Assembly (NCBI GenBank): GCA_900317855.1
Contig: ONIG01000004.1
Location: 38,714-102,713 of the forward strand
Origin: an uncultured Eubacteriales bacterium
GTDB lineage: Bacteria > Bacillota > Clostridia > Oscillospirales > Oscillospiraceae
Length of the DNA stretch: 64,000 nt
Direction of reading: 5' to 3'
Both the position numbers and the translations under genes were made by a program. The notes beneath the pieces are model-generated. The model searched no databases. It saw only the letters and a list, made by a program, of their open reading frames with translations, and was not told the origin of the DNA. Each line of letters begins with the position of its first letter. The stretch's first letter is position 1. Positions 51,755 to 59,616 of this stretch are shown piece by piece.

Positions 51755-52233
51755 TCAATACCGGCCTCTGCCGGGATGGCCTGCACGCCATGCATCATGC
51801 ACAGCGATATAGGAGAGCACCTCCAAAGGCATCATTTTGCGTGCGTGAAACTGCATATGCGCTTTTGCGTAATCGCCGGTTGCAAAATTGATTTTCACTG
51901 TACTTTCGTGGTACAAAGTGATTTTACGCTCATGATAGTCAAAACACCAATCCGACAATGGGGTCATGACAATGACAGACTGATACAAAAAGCAGCACCG
52001 AAAGCCGAGCTCGGCGCACCGGTCAGCAATGGATTGACGCAGCGCCCGTTCTCGCTCTGCAGCGCGCAGTTCCGCCGCAGTTTTTCTGGTCAGGACGCGC
52101 GTGTAAGCCGTTTCCGTGCCGCACACTGTACAGTATCTGACAAATGTCTCCCCAAACTGCGGGTACGGCGCATCCAGAAAAGCAAGTTGCTGTTCACACC
52201 GCACGCGAGGCATTCACATTCATAATGGCGCAT
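51755..52233 (-). pseudogene. frameshifted zinc-ribbon protein gene
   Basis: The main open frame (51755-52213) begins MPRVRCEQQL without a ribosome site. A second frame starts at ATG 52233, 5 bases from GGGGGAG, and reads MRHYECECLACGVNSNLLF. Adding one T to the four-T run at 52178-52181 joins the two into a continuous protein with ECLACG followed by RYCTVCGTE, a paired-Cys zinc ribbon. The remaining 130 residues, ending HPGRGRY, match no family I know. It is a recent frameshift or a sequencing error. Confidence 0.72.
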
Positions 52234-52280
52234 AAACACTCCCCCAGACAGCCCAATCAACATTCTGCGATCAGGATAAG

Positions 52281-52315
52281 AAAAATCCTCTGAAACGAAT
52301 CGTCTCAGAGGATTT
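52281..52315 (-). terminator. terminator of tRNA-Pro
   Basis: An 11-base-pair perfect stem (52283-52293 with 52305-52315); on the minus strand its end runs into TTTTT. It is 3 bases beyond the tRNA. Confidence 0.88.
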
Positions 52316-52318
52316 GGG

Positions 52319-52394
52319 TGGTCGGAGTGGCGAGACTTGAACTCGCGGCCTCATGGTCCCGAACCATGCGCGCTACCATCTGCGCTACACCCCG
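52319..52394 (-). tRNA. tRNA-Pro(CGG)
   Basis: Acceptor CGGGGTG pairs with CACTCCG, anticodon loop ttCGGga is on a CATGG/CCATG stem, and CCA is encoded. It has its own consensus promoter and terminator. Confidence 0.95.
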
Positions 52395-52407
52395 ATGCAG
52401 CTTTTTC

Positions 52408-52436
52408 ATTATAATGATAACGCACACGGTTGTCAA
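52408..52436 (-). promoter_or_regulatory. consensus promoter of tRNA-Pro
   Basis: Minus strand TTGACA (52431-52436) and TATAAT (52408-52413), 17 bases apart; both hexamers match consensus perfectly. Confidence 0.92.
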
Positions 52437-52522
52437 GTATCAATTTTCATTTTTGCAGAGAAATATGCGAAATTTGTCGATTCTTGTTTTCGGAAGAAAT
52501 GTTTCTTTCTGTTATTTTCATC

Positions 52523-52551
52523 TTGACAGCATTCCGGAATCCCACTATAAT
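52523..52551 (+). promoter_or_regulatory. consensus promoter of a small RNA
   Basis: Plus strand TTGACA (52523-52528) and TATAAT (52546-52551), 17 bases apart; both hexamers are perfect. No protein gene follows. Confidence 0.9.
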
Positions 52552-52557
52552 AAAACC

Positions 52558-52634
52558 ACTGCGGTCAGCCCTGTCTTGCAAACTTTGCTGACTACATCCT
52601 TGGAGACTGTGCACAGCTGCCAGTCTCCTTTTTT
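52558..52634 (+). ncRNA. candidate small non-coding RNA, about 77 nt
   Basis: The perfect promoter predicts a start near 52558. The RNA has an internal hairpin (GTCAGC at 52564-52569 with GCTGAC) and ends in an intrinsic terminator, GGAGACTG (52602-52609) with CAGTCTCC (52621-52628) and six T. There is no ATG and no ribosome site inside. It lies between two tRNA genes on the opposite strand. It does not look like SRP RNA, 6S, tmRNA or RNase P RNA. Confidence 0.78.
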
Positions 52635-52655
52635 CTTTCAATGCTGCGAAAATAT

Positions 52656-52687
52656 AAAAATGCCGCGACTAACGTCGCGGCATTTTT
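52656..52687. terminator. bidirectional terminator of tRNA-Val
   Basis: A 14-base-pair stem (AAAAATGCCGCGAC / GTCGCGGCATTTTT) with a TAAC loop, directly after tRNA-Val on the minus strand and also positioned to back up the small RNA terminator. Confidence 0.88.
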
Positions 52688-52688
52688 A

Positions 52689-52765
52689 TGGTGGACGATA
52701 CAGGACTTGAACCTGTGACCCTCCGCACGTCAAGCGGATGCTCATACCAGCTGAGCTAATCGTCC
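52689..52765 (-). tRNA. tRNA-Val(GAC)
   Basis: Acceptor GGACGAT pairs with ATCGTCC, anticodon loop ttGACgt is on a TCCGC/GCGGA stem, CCA encoded. Single-gene unit with its own promoter and terminator. Confidence 0.95.
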
Positions 52766-52780
52766 GTGTCAGCGTTGGTT

Positions 52781-52809
52781 ATTCTAACGCATCTGTACCT
52801 TTTTGTCAA
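52781..52809 (-). promoter_or_regulatory. promoter of tRNA-Val
   Basis: Minus strand TTGACA (52804-52809) and TAGAAT (52781-52786), 17 bases apart. Confidence 0.85.
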
Positions 52810-52818
52810 CCCCCTTTT

Positions 52819-52852
52819 TTCGACGGCTCCGAAAAAAATCGGAGCCGTCGAA
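52819..52852. repeat. 14-bp inverted repeat after the BIG2 gene
   Basis: TTCGACGGCTCCGA pairs with TCGGAGCCGTCGAA around six A. It follows the BIG2 gene by 11 bases and probably ends its transcript, although the minus strand continues with A and G rather than T. Confidence 0.6.
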
Positions 52853-52863
52853 CATAGGGCACT

Positions 52864-53499
52864 TTACTTCGCCGTGATATAGACCGTGCAGTCGGCCTTC
52901 ACGCCGCCGCACTCGGCCGTGATCGTCGTCGTGCCCTTGCCCACGCCGGTCACAACGCCCTTGTCACTGACGGTGGCAATGGATTCATCCTTACTCGACC
53001 ACGTGACGGTCTGGTCGCCGCCGGCCGGATAGATCGTCGTACCGAGCGGCACCTCATCGCCGACCTTGGCCGCAAACTCCGTGCGCTTGCTGCCGAGGAA
53101 CGTGATGGTGATGCTCGTGACCGACGGGGTCGGTGTCGGTGTCGGGGTGGGCTCCGGCGTCGGGGTCGGCGTGGTGACCGGCGCAGCGCTGGACACCGTC
53201 GCCGGCGGGGTCGGTTCCGCAGAAGCCGAAGCATTTTTGCCGGCGTTCAGGCTCACGGTGATGAGCACGATGACGGCCGCGACGACCGCGATGAGCAAAA
53301 TACCGCCAAAAAGCATCTGCCACTTTGTATTGACCGCGGCGTGCTCTGCCGCCGGGGTGCCTGCATTTTCACTGGACGTGCGCAGCGGGATACGCTCCGC
53401 GGATCTGCTGCGGCCCGTGCCGCAATATGGACAGCGGCTGCGCAGGCCGGAATACTCGCGCCCGCAGCGCCGACAGGTGATCTTGGGAATGACGCTCAT
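52864..53499 (-). CDS. zinc-ribbon, transmembrane, BIG2 protein
   Basis: 211 residues. An N-terminal zinc ribbon (CRRCGREY then CPYCGTG), one transmembrane helix (about 62-85), a Thr-Pro-Glu linker (about 105-125) and a C-terminal BIG2 Ig-like domain ending in TTTITAECGGVKADCTVYI. The ribbon would be inside and the BIG2 domain outside the cell. Such modular proteins are common in Oscillospiraceae; function unknown. GGAGG precedes ATG 53499. Confidence 0.88.
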   Translation of the reverse strand: MSVIPKITCRRCGREYSGLRSRCPYCGTGRSRSAERIPLRTSSENAGTPAAEHAAVNTKWQMLFGGILLIAVVAAVIVLITVSLNAGKNASASAEPTPPATVSSAAPVTTPTPTPEPTPTPTPTPSVTSITITFLGSKRTEFAAKVGDEVPLGTTIYPAGGDQTVTWSSKDESIATVSDKGVVTGVGKGTTTITAECGGVKADCTVYITAK

Positions 53500-53544
53500 A
53501 GGAAGCCTCCAATATGTAAAGATCTGATACGCATTTGTTTTTCT

Positions 53545-53573
53545 ATCATACACTGTTCGCAATTTTTCGTCAA
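53545..53573 (-). promoter_or_regulatory. promoter of the BIG2 gene
   Basis: Minus strand TTGACG (53568-53573) and TATGAT (53545-53550) with 17-base spacing. The -35 box overlaps the end of the ypeB terminator. Confidence 0.72.
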
Positions 53574-53600
53574 GAGGGAGAGCTTTCCGCTCTCCCTCTT
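53572..53600 (-). terminator. terminator-like hairpin after ypeB
   Basis: A 12-base-pair stem (AAGAGGGAGAGC / GCTCTCCCTCTT) with a 5-base loop, 10 bases beyond the ypeB stop; only two T follow before the next promoter. Confidence 0.7.
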
Positions 53601-53610
53601 CCGCGACTTT

Positions 53611-54969
53611 TCAAAACTGCATCTGCACCCCGCCGGACAGATCCGATGTCTGGATGCGCTCCTGCTGCCCGGTGCGGGCATTGACGGCGATGACGCAGCG
53701 CTGCCCGTCGTCCGTTTCGCACAGGTACTCATAGCACAGCGTCTCGCGCGCGCCATAGAGCCGGAGAAATGCCGTGCGCGTATCCACGACCTGCAGCGCG
53801 TCCGGCACGGCCGCCTGCCCCGCTTCCACGCCGATTGTATCTGCCGGGAGCGTGCGCGCCCGGTGCGTGTCCAGATACGACGCCGACGAGAAGCCGCAGA
53901 CCGCCCCGTCATCGAGCCGGACGCGCACGCGCAGCTGATCCGCCGTACACAGGACATCGTCCTGCACATAGCAGAACGTGCAGATGAGCGACTGCCCTGC
54001 GTCCTCCGTGTCGATCAGGCGCATGCCGTCATAGCCGCGCGCGCGCAGAAACGCCGCGGCTGCCTCCACCGCCTCATCGGTGGAAAGCGCCGGATCGCCG
54101 CCGGCGCAGGAGGAATAATAGCGCAGCACTTCCCCACCGGACACTGTGACCGCGATATAGGACGTGTCGTCCCCGTCGTCGATATCAAAGTTCCAGCACG
54201 GCACGGCGCCCTCCGAGCGGCCGGTCGCCTGCAGGCGCGCCGCATCCATGTCCAGAAAAGCCGCAGCCGCGGCCTGCGCCTGCTCCTCCGTGACCTCATC
54301 GCGGCCCGCCAGCATGGCGTAGTCCGCCGCCGTGCGCACCTGATAGCTGCCGTCCGCGATCGGGAGCGGCAGTTCCTCAAACGAATCGGCCAGCGCTGCG
54401 AGTTCTTCCTCGAGCGTATCGGACAGATCCGTCTCCAGACCCAGATTCTCCAGCGACTCCGTGCTGCGCACATGCGCCGTCGTCGTGACCGCGCCGTCGT
54501 AGAGCGACTGGCCGAGCGCCGCGAGCTGCGTGCTCAGCTGCGTCGTGGCGTCGGAAAAAGCGCGCAGGTGCTCCAGCTCCTCGGACGTGAACGTTCTGCC
54601 CTCCGCCGCATTGCGCGAGAGCGTGCGCGCATAGTCCCCGGCGAGGGCGATATTGCGCGCGATGCGCTCGAGCGAATGGGAATTGACCGGCAGCACGCCG
54701 AGCGCCATTTCCGCCGTCTGCGCATTGCTGTAGATGTCCGTGCAGACCGTGCACTCCATGGCTGCCGTCGTTGCGTACAGGCTCTTTTGCAGCGAGCCGT
54801 CGAGCTCCTGCACGGCGTTGAGCACCTCGCCGTAAGCGTGGCGGTAATTGGCGTCCATGGCCGTCTGGCGGCGGTTGGCGTCCGTGCGGCAGGCGATCAG
54901 GCCGATCGCGAGCGCCGCGACGAGCGCCGCAGTGTAGGAAATGATGAGCACGCGCGTTTTTTTCTTCAT
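53611..54969 (-). CDS. ypeB: YpeB-like spore germination protein
   Basis: 452 residues. N-terminal membrane anchor (about 6-26) followed by a helical domain with QELDGSLQKSLYA and paired PepSY-like repeats in the C-terminal half (EEQAQAAAAAFLDMDA, TDEAVEAAAAFLRARGYDGM). YpeB keeps the cortex-lytic enzyme SleB in dormant spores. sleB is not adjacent here. ATG 54969 lies 6 bases from a G-rich ribosome site that is buried in a hairpin (54974-55013). Confidence 0.9.
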   Translation of the reverse strand: MKKKTRVLIISYTAALVAALAIGLIACRTDANRRQTAMDANYRHAYGEVLNAVQELDGSLQKSLYATTAAMECTVCTDIYSNAQTAEMALGVLPVNSHSLERIARNIALAGDYARTLSRNAAEGRTFTSEELEHLRAFSDATTQLSTQLAALGQSLYDGAVTTTAHVRSTESLENLGLETDLSDTLEEELAALADSFEELPLPIADGSYQVRTAADYAMLAGRDEVTEEQAQAAAAAFLDMDAARLQATGRSEGAVPCWNFDIDDGDDTSYIAVTVSGGEVLRYYSSCAGGDPALSTDEAVEAAAAFLRARGYDGMRLIDTEDAGQSLICTFCYVQDDVLCTADQLRVRVRLDDGAVCGFSSASYLDTHRARTLPADTIGVEAGQAAVPDALQVVDTRTAFLRLYGARETLCYEYLCETDDGQRCVIAVNARTGQQERIQTSDLSGGVQMQF

Positions 54970-54973
54970 AGCA

Positions 54974-55013
54974 AACCACCCCTTCCGGACTAGTGTTGCC
55001 GGAAAGGGTGGTT
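54974..55013 (-). terminator. hairpin upstream of ypeB covering its ribosome site
   Basis: AACCACCCTTTCCGG pairs with CCGGAAGGGGTGGTT (15 pairs, one wobble) around a 10-base loop, followed by TTTGCTATG. The 3' arm carries the GGGGTGG ribosome site of ypeB. Same design as at 6593-6650 and 30565-30598. Confidence 0.65.
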
Positions 55014-55030
55014 TTGATGTGCAGTTTTTC

Positions 55031-55705
55031 TCAGCCGGTGATCTGCAGCGTCTGCGCCGAGGCAAGCAGGCTCTCATACCAGCCCGCCGGCGCCGTTCCC
55101 GCCCGGCAGAGCACGACCGAAATGCAGCCGTCCGCCGTCGGGATCAGGTATGCCTCGAGCTGCTTTTGCACCGTGGCGCCGTTGACGCCGTAGGCATTCA
55201 AATCTCCGAGCTTGACCTGACCGAGCGGCTCCATGGCCGCAATGGTGCCGTAGTCATTGAGGATCGTGCCCGCGATCGTCTGCGCGTCCGCGCCCGGGTG
55301 ATAGCCGATCTCCAGGTAGGCGTCCATGCTCGCGTCGTCCGCGCGGGCAAAGCAGCACTTGCCGTCCATCTCCGTGCTCAGGAACACGGAGGTGTCCAGA
55401 TACAGCGAGAAGTCCGGGCCGCCGCGCTGCGCAAACGAGCCTGTGACAAGCTGCATGGTCTTGTCCTCACCGCCAACGGAAACCGCCTGCTGCGCGTCGC
55501 GCGACGGGGCCTGGCCGCTGCCGAGGATCAGCTCCGGCTCGTCGGAAAACGGGAACTGCGGCAGATTCGTCTCGACCGGGGTCTCCGGTGCCGGCTTGTG
55601 GATACGGATACCGGCCACGTTGACCACAATCAGCGCGATCACAAGCAGCACGACCACGACTGCCATGACGATGACCGCCCGCTCCACGCCCGTGCGTTTT
55701 TTCAT
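55031..55705 (-). CDS. hypothetical single-pass membrane protein
   Basis: 224 residues. A short basic N-terminus (MKKRTGVERA) and one transmembrane helix (about 10-30) precede an extracytoplasmic domain of about 185 residues with DEPELILGSGQAP, GSFAQRGGPDFSLYLD and two Cys. No family is recognised. ATG 55705, 9 bases from GGAAGG, lies beyond the gltX stop; the 5-base spacing suggests co-transcription with gltX. The ypeB gene follows. Confidence 0.8.
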   Translation of the reverse strand: MKKRTGVERAVIVMAVVVVLLVIALIVVNVAGIRIHKPAPETPVETNLPQFPFSDEPELILGSGQAPSRDAQQAVSVGGEDKTMQLVTGSFAQRGGPDFSLYLDTSVFLSTEMDGKCCFARADDASMDAYLEIGYHPGADAQTIAGTILNDYGTIAAMEPLGQVKLGDLNAYGVNGATVQKQLEAYLIPTADGCISVVLCRAGTAPAGWYESLLASAQTLQITG

Positions 55706-55710
55706 GCCGC

Positions 55711-57201
55711 TCATCCTTCCAGTTTGGCGATGCCGGCGTCGATCCGGCGCAGGGTCTCGTCCCGGCCGAGGATGCGGCAGATCTCCACCGCGCCGCCGGG
55801 CGTCACCGCGCGGCCGGACACCGCAATGCGCACCGGCCACATCACCTTCGCGTTTTTCACTTCCAGCCGCTCGGCCAGATCTTTCATGGCTGCAAGCAGC
55901 GTCTCATCGTCCCACGTCGGGAGCTCCGCGAGCACGGGGCGCACCGTTTTGAGCATCTCGAGCGAGACGGCGGGATCGGTCTTGGACTTCTTGTTCGTAT
56001 AGAGCGCGATCTCATACTCCGGCAGCGCGTCGAAGAAATCCACCTTCTCCGGAATGTCCGTGAGTACCTCGCAGCGCTGCTGCAGCAGCGGCGCGATCTG
56101 CGCGGGATCGATGGCGGGGTTTTTCACCGTCTGGCGGATATATGGTGCGGCCACGGCGGCGAACTGCTCCGGCGTCATGGCGCGGATATACTCGCTGTTG
56201 AAATACTTGAGCTTGTCGATATCGAAGATGGCCGGGGACTTGGAGATGCCCTTGATGTCGAACGCCTCCACGAGCTCGGACAGCGAATAGATCTCCCGCT
56301 CGCCGCCGGGCGCCCAGCCGAGCAGCGCCACATAGTTGACCACGGCCTCCGACAGGTAGCCCTGCGCGATCAGGTCCTCATACGACGGGTCGCCGTGACG
56401 CTTGGACATTTTGTTGTGCTGGTCGCGCATGACCGGCGAACAGTGGATATACTTCGGGATCTCCCAGCCGAAGCCCTCATAGAGCAGATTATATTTCGGC
56501 GTGGACGACAGATACTCCGACCCGCGCACGACGTGCGTGATGCCCATGAGATGGTCGTCGATGACGTTGGCGAAGTTATACGTCGGCAGACCGTCGCGCT
56601 TGATGAGCACCTGGTCGTCGAGCGTGTCGTTATCGACCGTGATGTCGCCGAAGATCTCGTCGTGGAACGTGGTCTTGCCCTCGCGCGGGATCTTCTGGCG
56701 GATGACATAGGGCTTGCCCGCCGCGAGATTGGCCGCGATCTCTTCCTCGCTCAGGCGCGAGCAGCGGCCGTCATATTTGTGGATGACAGTGCCGTCGGAA
56801 ACATTTTCTTCGGCAGCGTCGTCCTTATCGCAGAAGCAGCGATAGGCATGGCCGCGCGCAATGAGCAGCTCGGCATATTCTTTATAGAGTCCCCGCCGCT
56901 CGGTCTGGATATACGGGCCGACCGGGCCGCCAACGTCCGGGCCTTCGTCATGCGTCAGGCCGCAGGCGCGCATGGTGCTGTAAATGACATCGACCGCGCC
57001 CTCCACATAGCGGCCCTGATCGGTGTCCTCGATGCGCAGGATGAACTTGCCGCCGGCGTGCCGCGCGATCAGGTACGTATACAGCGCCGTGCGCAAATTG
57101 CCGACGTGCATATAGCCCGTCGGGCTGGGCGCGAAACGGGTGCGCACCTCGCCGTGCGGGATGCGCTGCTCCATGTCTTCAAACCACTTTTGATCTTTCA
57201 T
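55711..57201 (-). CDS. gltX: glutamyl-tRNA synthetase
   Basis: 496 residues, class I. The HIGH-equivalent is in APSPTGYMHVGN (about residues 24-35) and KMSKRHGD lies near 265. It charges tRNA-Glu. The C-terminal anticodon domain is complete. It has its own promoter and is divergent from trpS. Confidence 0.97.
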   Translation of the reverse strand: MKDQKWFEDMEQRIPHGEVRTRFAPSPTGYMHVGNLRTALYTYLIARHAGGKFILRIEDTDQGRYVEGAVDVIYSTMRACGLTHDEGPDVGGPVGPYIQTERRGLYKEYAELLIARGHAYRCFCDKDDAAEENVSDGTVIHKYDGRCSRLSEEEIAANLAAGKPYVIRQKIPREGKTTFHDEIFGDITVDNDTLDDQVLIKRDGLPTYNFANVIDDHLMGITHVVRGSEYLSSTPKYNLLYEGFGWEIPKYIHCSPVMRDQHNKMSKRHGDPSYEDLIAQGYLSEAVVNYVALLGWAPGGEREIYSLSELVEAFDIKGISKSPAIFDIDKLKYFNSEYIRAMTPEQFAAVAAPYIRQTVKNPAIDPAQIAPLLQQRCEVLTDIPEKVDFFDALPEYEIALYTNKKSKTDPAVSLEMLKTVRPVLAELPTWDDETLLAAMKDLAERLEVKNAKVMWPVRIAVSGRAVTPGGAVEICRILGRDETLRRIDAGIAKLEG

Positions 57202-57242
57202 ATTCTCTGTATCCTCCGGATAGACGATCCATAATTATTTAT

Positions 57243-57271
57243 ATCTTATTTTACATCGCATGGATTGTCAA
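57243..57271 (-). promoter_or_regulatory. promoter of gltX
   Basis: Minus strand TTGACA (57266-57271) and TAAGAT (57243-57248) with 17-base spacing. No T-box leader is present in the roughly 40 bases before gltX. Confidence 0.8.
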
Positions 57272-57284
57272 GGAACTTTCTGTG

Positions 57285-57313
57285 TTGTATTCCACCACCG
57301 GTTGTGGTACAAT
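57285..57313 (+). promoter_or_regulatory. promoter of trpS with near-palindromic spacer
   Basis: Plus strand TTGTAT (57285-57290) and TACAAT (57308-57313), 17 bases apart. The spacer contains CCACCACCGGTTGTGG, an almost perfect 16-base palindrome that could be an operator. Confidence 0.78.
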
Positions 57314-57363
57314 ATTCAAACAAATGCGAATTTTCAGCACGACAGTTAAGGAAGTAATAAAAA

Positions 57364-58377
57364 ATGGAAGAAAAAAATGCAAAAAAAGTTATGCTCTCCG
57401 GCATTCAGCCCTCCGGCGATCTGACGCTCGGCTCCTATCTGGGCGCGATCAAGAACTGGAGCGAGCGCGCCGAGATCTTTGACTGCTATTATTTCATGGC
57501 CGACCTGCACTCGATCACCGTGCGGCAGAACCCCGCCGACCTGCGCCGCCGCACCATCGAGCAGCTCGCGCAATACATCGCCTGCGGCCTCGACCCGGAA
57601 AAGAACACGCTCTTCATCCAGAGCCATGTGCCCGCGCACACGCAGCTCGGCTGGGTGCTCAATTGCTACACCATGTTCGGCGAACTCTCGCGCATGACGC
57701 AGTTCAAGGACAAGAGCGCCAAAAACGCCGAAAACATCAACGGCGGCCTGTTCACCTACCCCGCCCTGATGGCGGCGGACATCCTGCTCTATCAGCCGGA
57801 CTATGTCCCCGTCGGCAGCGACCAGAAGCAGCACGTCGAGCTCTGCCGCGACGTGGCCACCCGCTTCAACAACATCTACGGCGACGTGTTCAAGATCCCA
57901 GAGCCGTACATTCCGAAGGTCGGCGCGCGCGTGATGAGTCTTGTATCACCGGAAAACAAAATGTCCAAATCTGACAAAGACCCCAACGGCACCGTGTACC
58001 TGCTCGACCAGCCGGACGTCATCATGCGCAAGTTCAAAAAGGCCGTCACGGACTCCGACACCGAGCGCTGCGTGCACTATGACCTGGCGAACAAGCCCGG
58101 CGTGTCGAACCTCATGAGTATCTACTCCGCCTGCACAGGCAAGACCTTTGAGGAGATCGAGGCGGAATTTGAAGGCCAGGGCTACGGTGCGTTCAAGCCC
58201 GCCGTCGGCGAGGCCGTCGTCGAGACGCTGCGCCCCATCCGCGAGGAGAGCGAGCGTCTGCTCAAGGACAAAGCCTATCTCGAGACCGTCTACAAAGCCG
58301 GCGCGGATAAGGCGTCCTACATCGCCAACAAAACGCTGCGCAAGGTCTATAAGAAGGTTGGCTTCGTCGTCAAATAA
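57364..58377 (+). CDS. trpS: tryptophanyl-tRNA synthetase
   Basis: 337 residues, class I. IQPSGDLTLGSYLGA (HIGH-like region) near residue 14 and KMSKSDKDP near 198 are visible. It charges tRNA-Trp. A poor AGGAAG lies about 10 bases before the ATG. It is the first gene of the plus-strand right end; no T-box is visible in its roughly 45-base leader. Confidence 0.97.
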   Translation: MEEKNAKKVMLSGIQPSGDLTLGSYLGAIKNWSERAEIFDCYYFMADLHSITVRQNPADLRRRTIEQLAQYIACGLDPEKNTLFIQSHVPAHTQLGWVLNCYTMFGELSRMTQFKDKSAKNAENINGGLFTYPALMAADILLYQPDYVPVGSDQKQHVELCRDVATRFNNIYGDVFKIPEPYIPKVGARVMSLVSPENKMSKSDKDPNGTVYLLDQPDVIMRKFKKAVTDSDTERCVHYDLANKPGVSNLMSIYSACTGKTFEEIEAEFEGQGYGAFKPAVGEAVVETLRPIREESERLLKDKAYLETVYKAGADKASYIANKTLRKVYKKVGFVVK

Positions 58378-58404
58378 TACTTACATTATTGGAGAACGGT
58401 TCTC

Positions 58405-59616
58405 ATGTTTCTTAACACTGCTGTCTGGATCAAAGTCATGCTCGCGATCCTCATCGCGTTCGTGGTCAGCTTTGCGCTGACGCCGGTCGTCAAGATCCTG
58501 GCGCAAAAACTCGGCGCCATGGATGTACCGGGCGAAGCCCGGCGCGTGCACGATCATCCCATCCCCCGCATGGGCGGTCTGGCCATCTTTCTGGGCTTCA
58601 TCGTGTCGATGCTCCTGTTCGTGGACATCACGCAGGAGGTGCGCGGCATTCTGCTCGGGTCGATCATCATCGTCATCACCGGCGTGATCGACGACATCAT
58701 CTCCCTGCGCGCATGGACGAAGTTTCTGATCCAGATCCTCGCTGCCGTCATCGCCGTGCTGCACGGCGTGGTCATCAACGTCGTGTCGAACCCGAACGTG
58801 TTCAGCAGCCAGGAGGCCATTGTCCTCGGCTGGCTCGCCATTCCGCTGACCGTGCTGTGGATCGTCGGCATCACCAACTCCGTCAACCTCATCGACGGGC
58901 TTGACGGTCTGGCCGTCGGCGTGTCGACCATCAGCTGCGTGACCATTCTGGTCGTGGCGCTGCTCGTGTCGGAGCCGAATGTGGCGCTCATCGTCGCGGC
59001 ACTCGCCGGCGCGTGCATCGGCTTCATGCCCTATAACCTCAACCCCGCCCGCATTTTCATGGGCGACACCGGTTCCCTGCTGCTCGGCTACGTGCTGGCA
59101 ACGGTGTCGGTGCTCGGGTTGTTCAAGTTCTACGCAATCGTCACGTTTGTCGTGCCCGTGCTCGCACTGGCCGTGCCGCTGTCGGACACGCTCTTCGCGT
59201 TCTGCCGCCGCATCCTGCACGGACAGAGCCCGTTTCACGCCGACCGCGGCCACTTCCACCACAAGCTCATGGATCTCGGTCTGAACCAGAAGCAGGCCGT
59301 CGCGATCCTCTACGCCATCAGCGCCACGCTCGGCCTCGCCGCCGTCGTGCTCACGACGAAGGGCTCTATCCGCATCGCGCTGCTCATTCTCGCGCTGCTG
59401 ATCGGCTTTGTCGTGTGCGCCTTCATCCGCAAGAGCGTGCACAAGCACCACATCGACGTGGAACTGCAGGAGGCACAGGCCGCAGCGGACGCGCAGGCGG
59501 AAGCCGAAGCAGCCGAACAGGAAAAAGACGCCGCATCTGCCGAAACCGAACAGGACAGCGACACCACAGCTGCCGAAGCGCCCGCGCAGGAGGTCAACGA
59601 TGAGCAAACGCATTAA
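58405..59616 (+). CDS. tagO: undecaprenyl-phosphate sugar-1-phosphate transferase (TagO/WecA-like)
   Basis: 403 residues with about ten or eleven membrane helices. Motifs DHPIPRMGG, VIDD, NLIDGLDGLAVG, FMGDTGSL and HADRGHFHHKLMDLG identify the MraY/WecA family, WecA/TagO branch. It starts lipid-linked teichoic acid or surface polysaccharide synthesis using UDP-GlcNAc. The C-terminal 60 residues are an unusual Ala/Glu-rich cytoplasmic tail. It overlaps wecB by 17 bases. Confidence 0.94.
   Translation: MFLNTAVWIKVMLAILIAFVVSFALTPVVKILAQKLGAMDVPGEARRVHDHPIPRMGGLAIFLGFIVSMLLFVDITQEVRGILLGSIIIVITGVIDDIISLRAWTKFLIQILAAVIAVLHGVVINVVSNPNVFSSQEAIVLGWLAIPLTVLWIVGITNSVNLIDGLDGLAVGVSTISCVTILVVALLVSEPNVALIVAALAGACIGFMPYNLNPARIFMGDTGSLLLGYVLATVSVLGLFKFYAIVTFVVPVLALAVPLSDTLFAFCRRILHGQSPFHADRGHFHHKLMDLGLNQKQAVAILYAISATLGLAAVVLTTKGSIRIALLILALLIGFVVCAFIRKSVHKHHIDVELQEAQAAADAQAEAEAAEQEKDAASAETEQDSDTTAAEAPAQEVNDEQTH

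Noticed and set aside
53110..53200. Short tandem repeat in the BIG2 gene
   Set aside because: It encodes the Thr-Pro-Glu linker and is coding low-complexity sequence.
57202..57363. T-box leaders for gltX or trpS
   Set aside because: Both leaders are only about 40-50 bases, too short for a T-box, and no T-box core sequence was seen.
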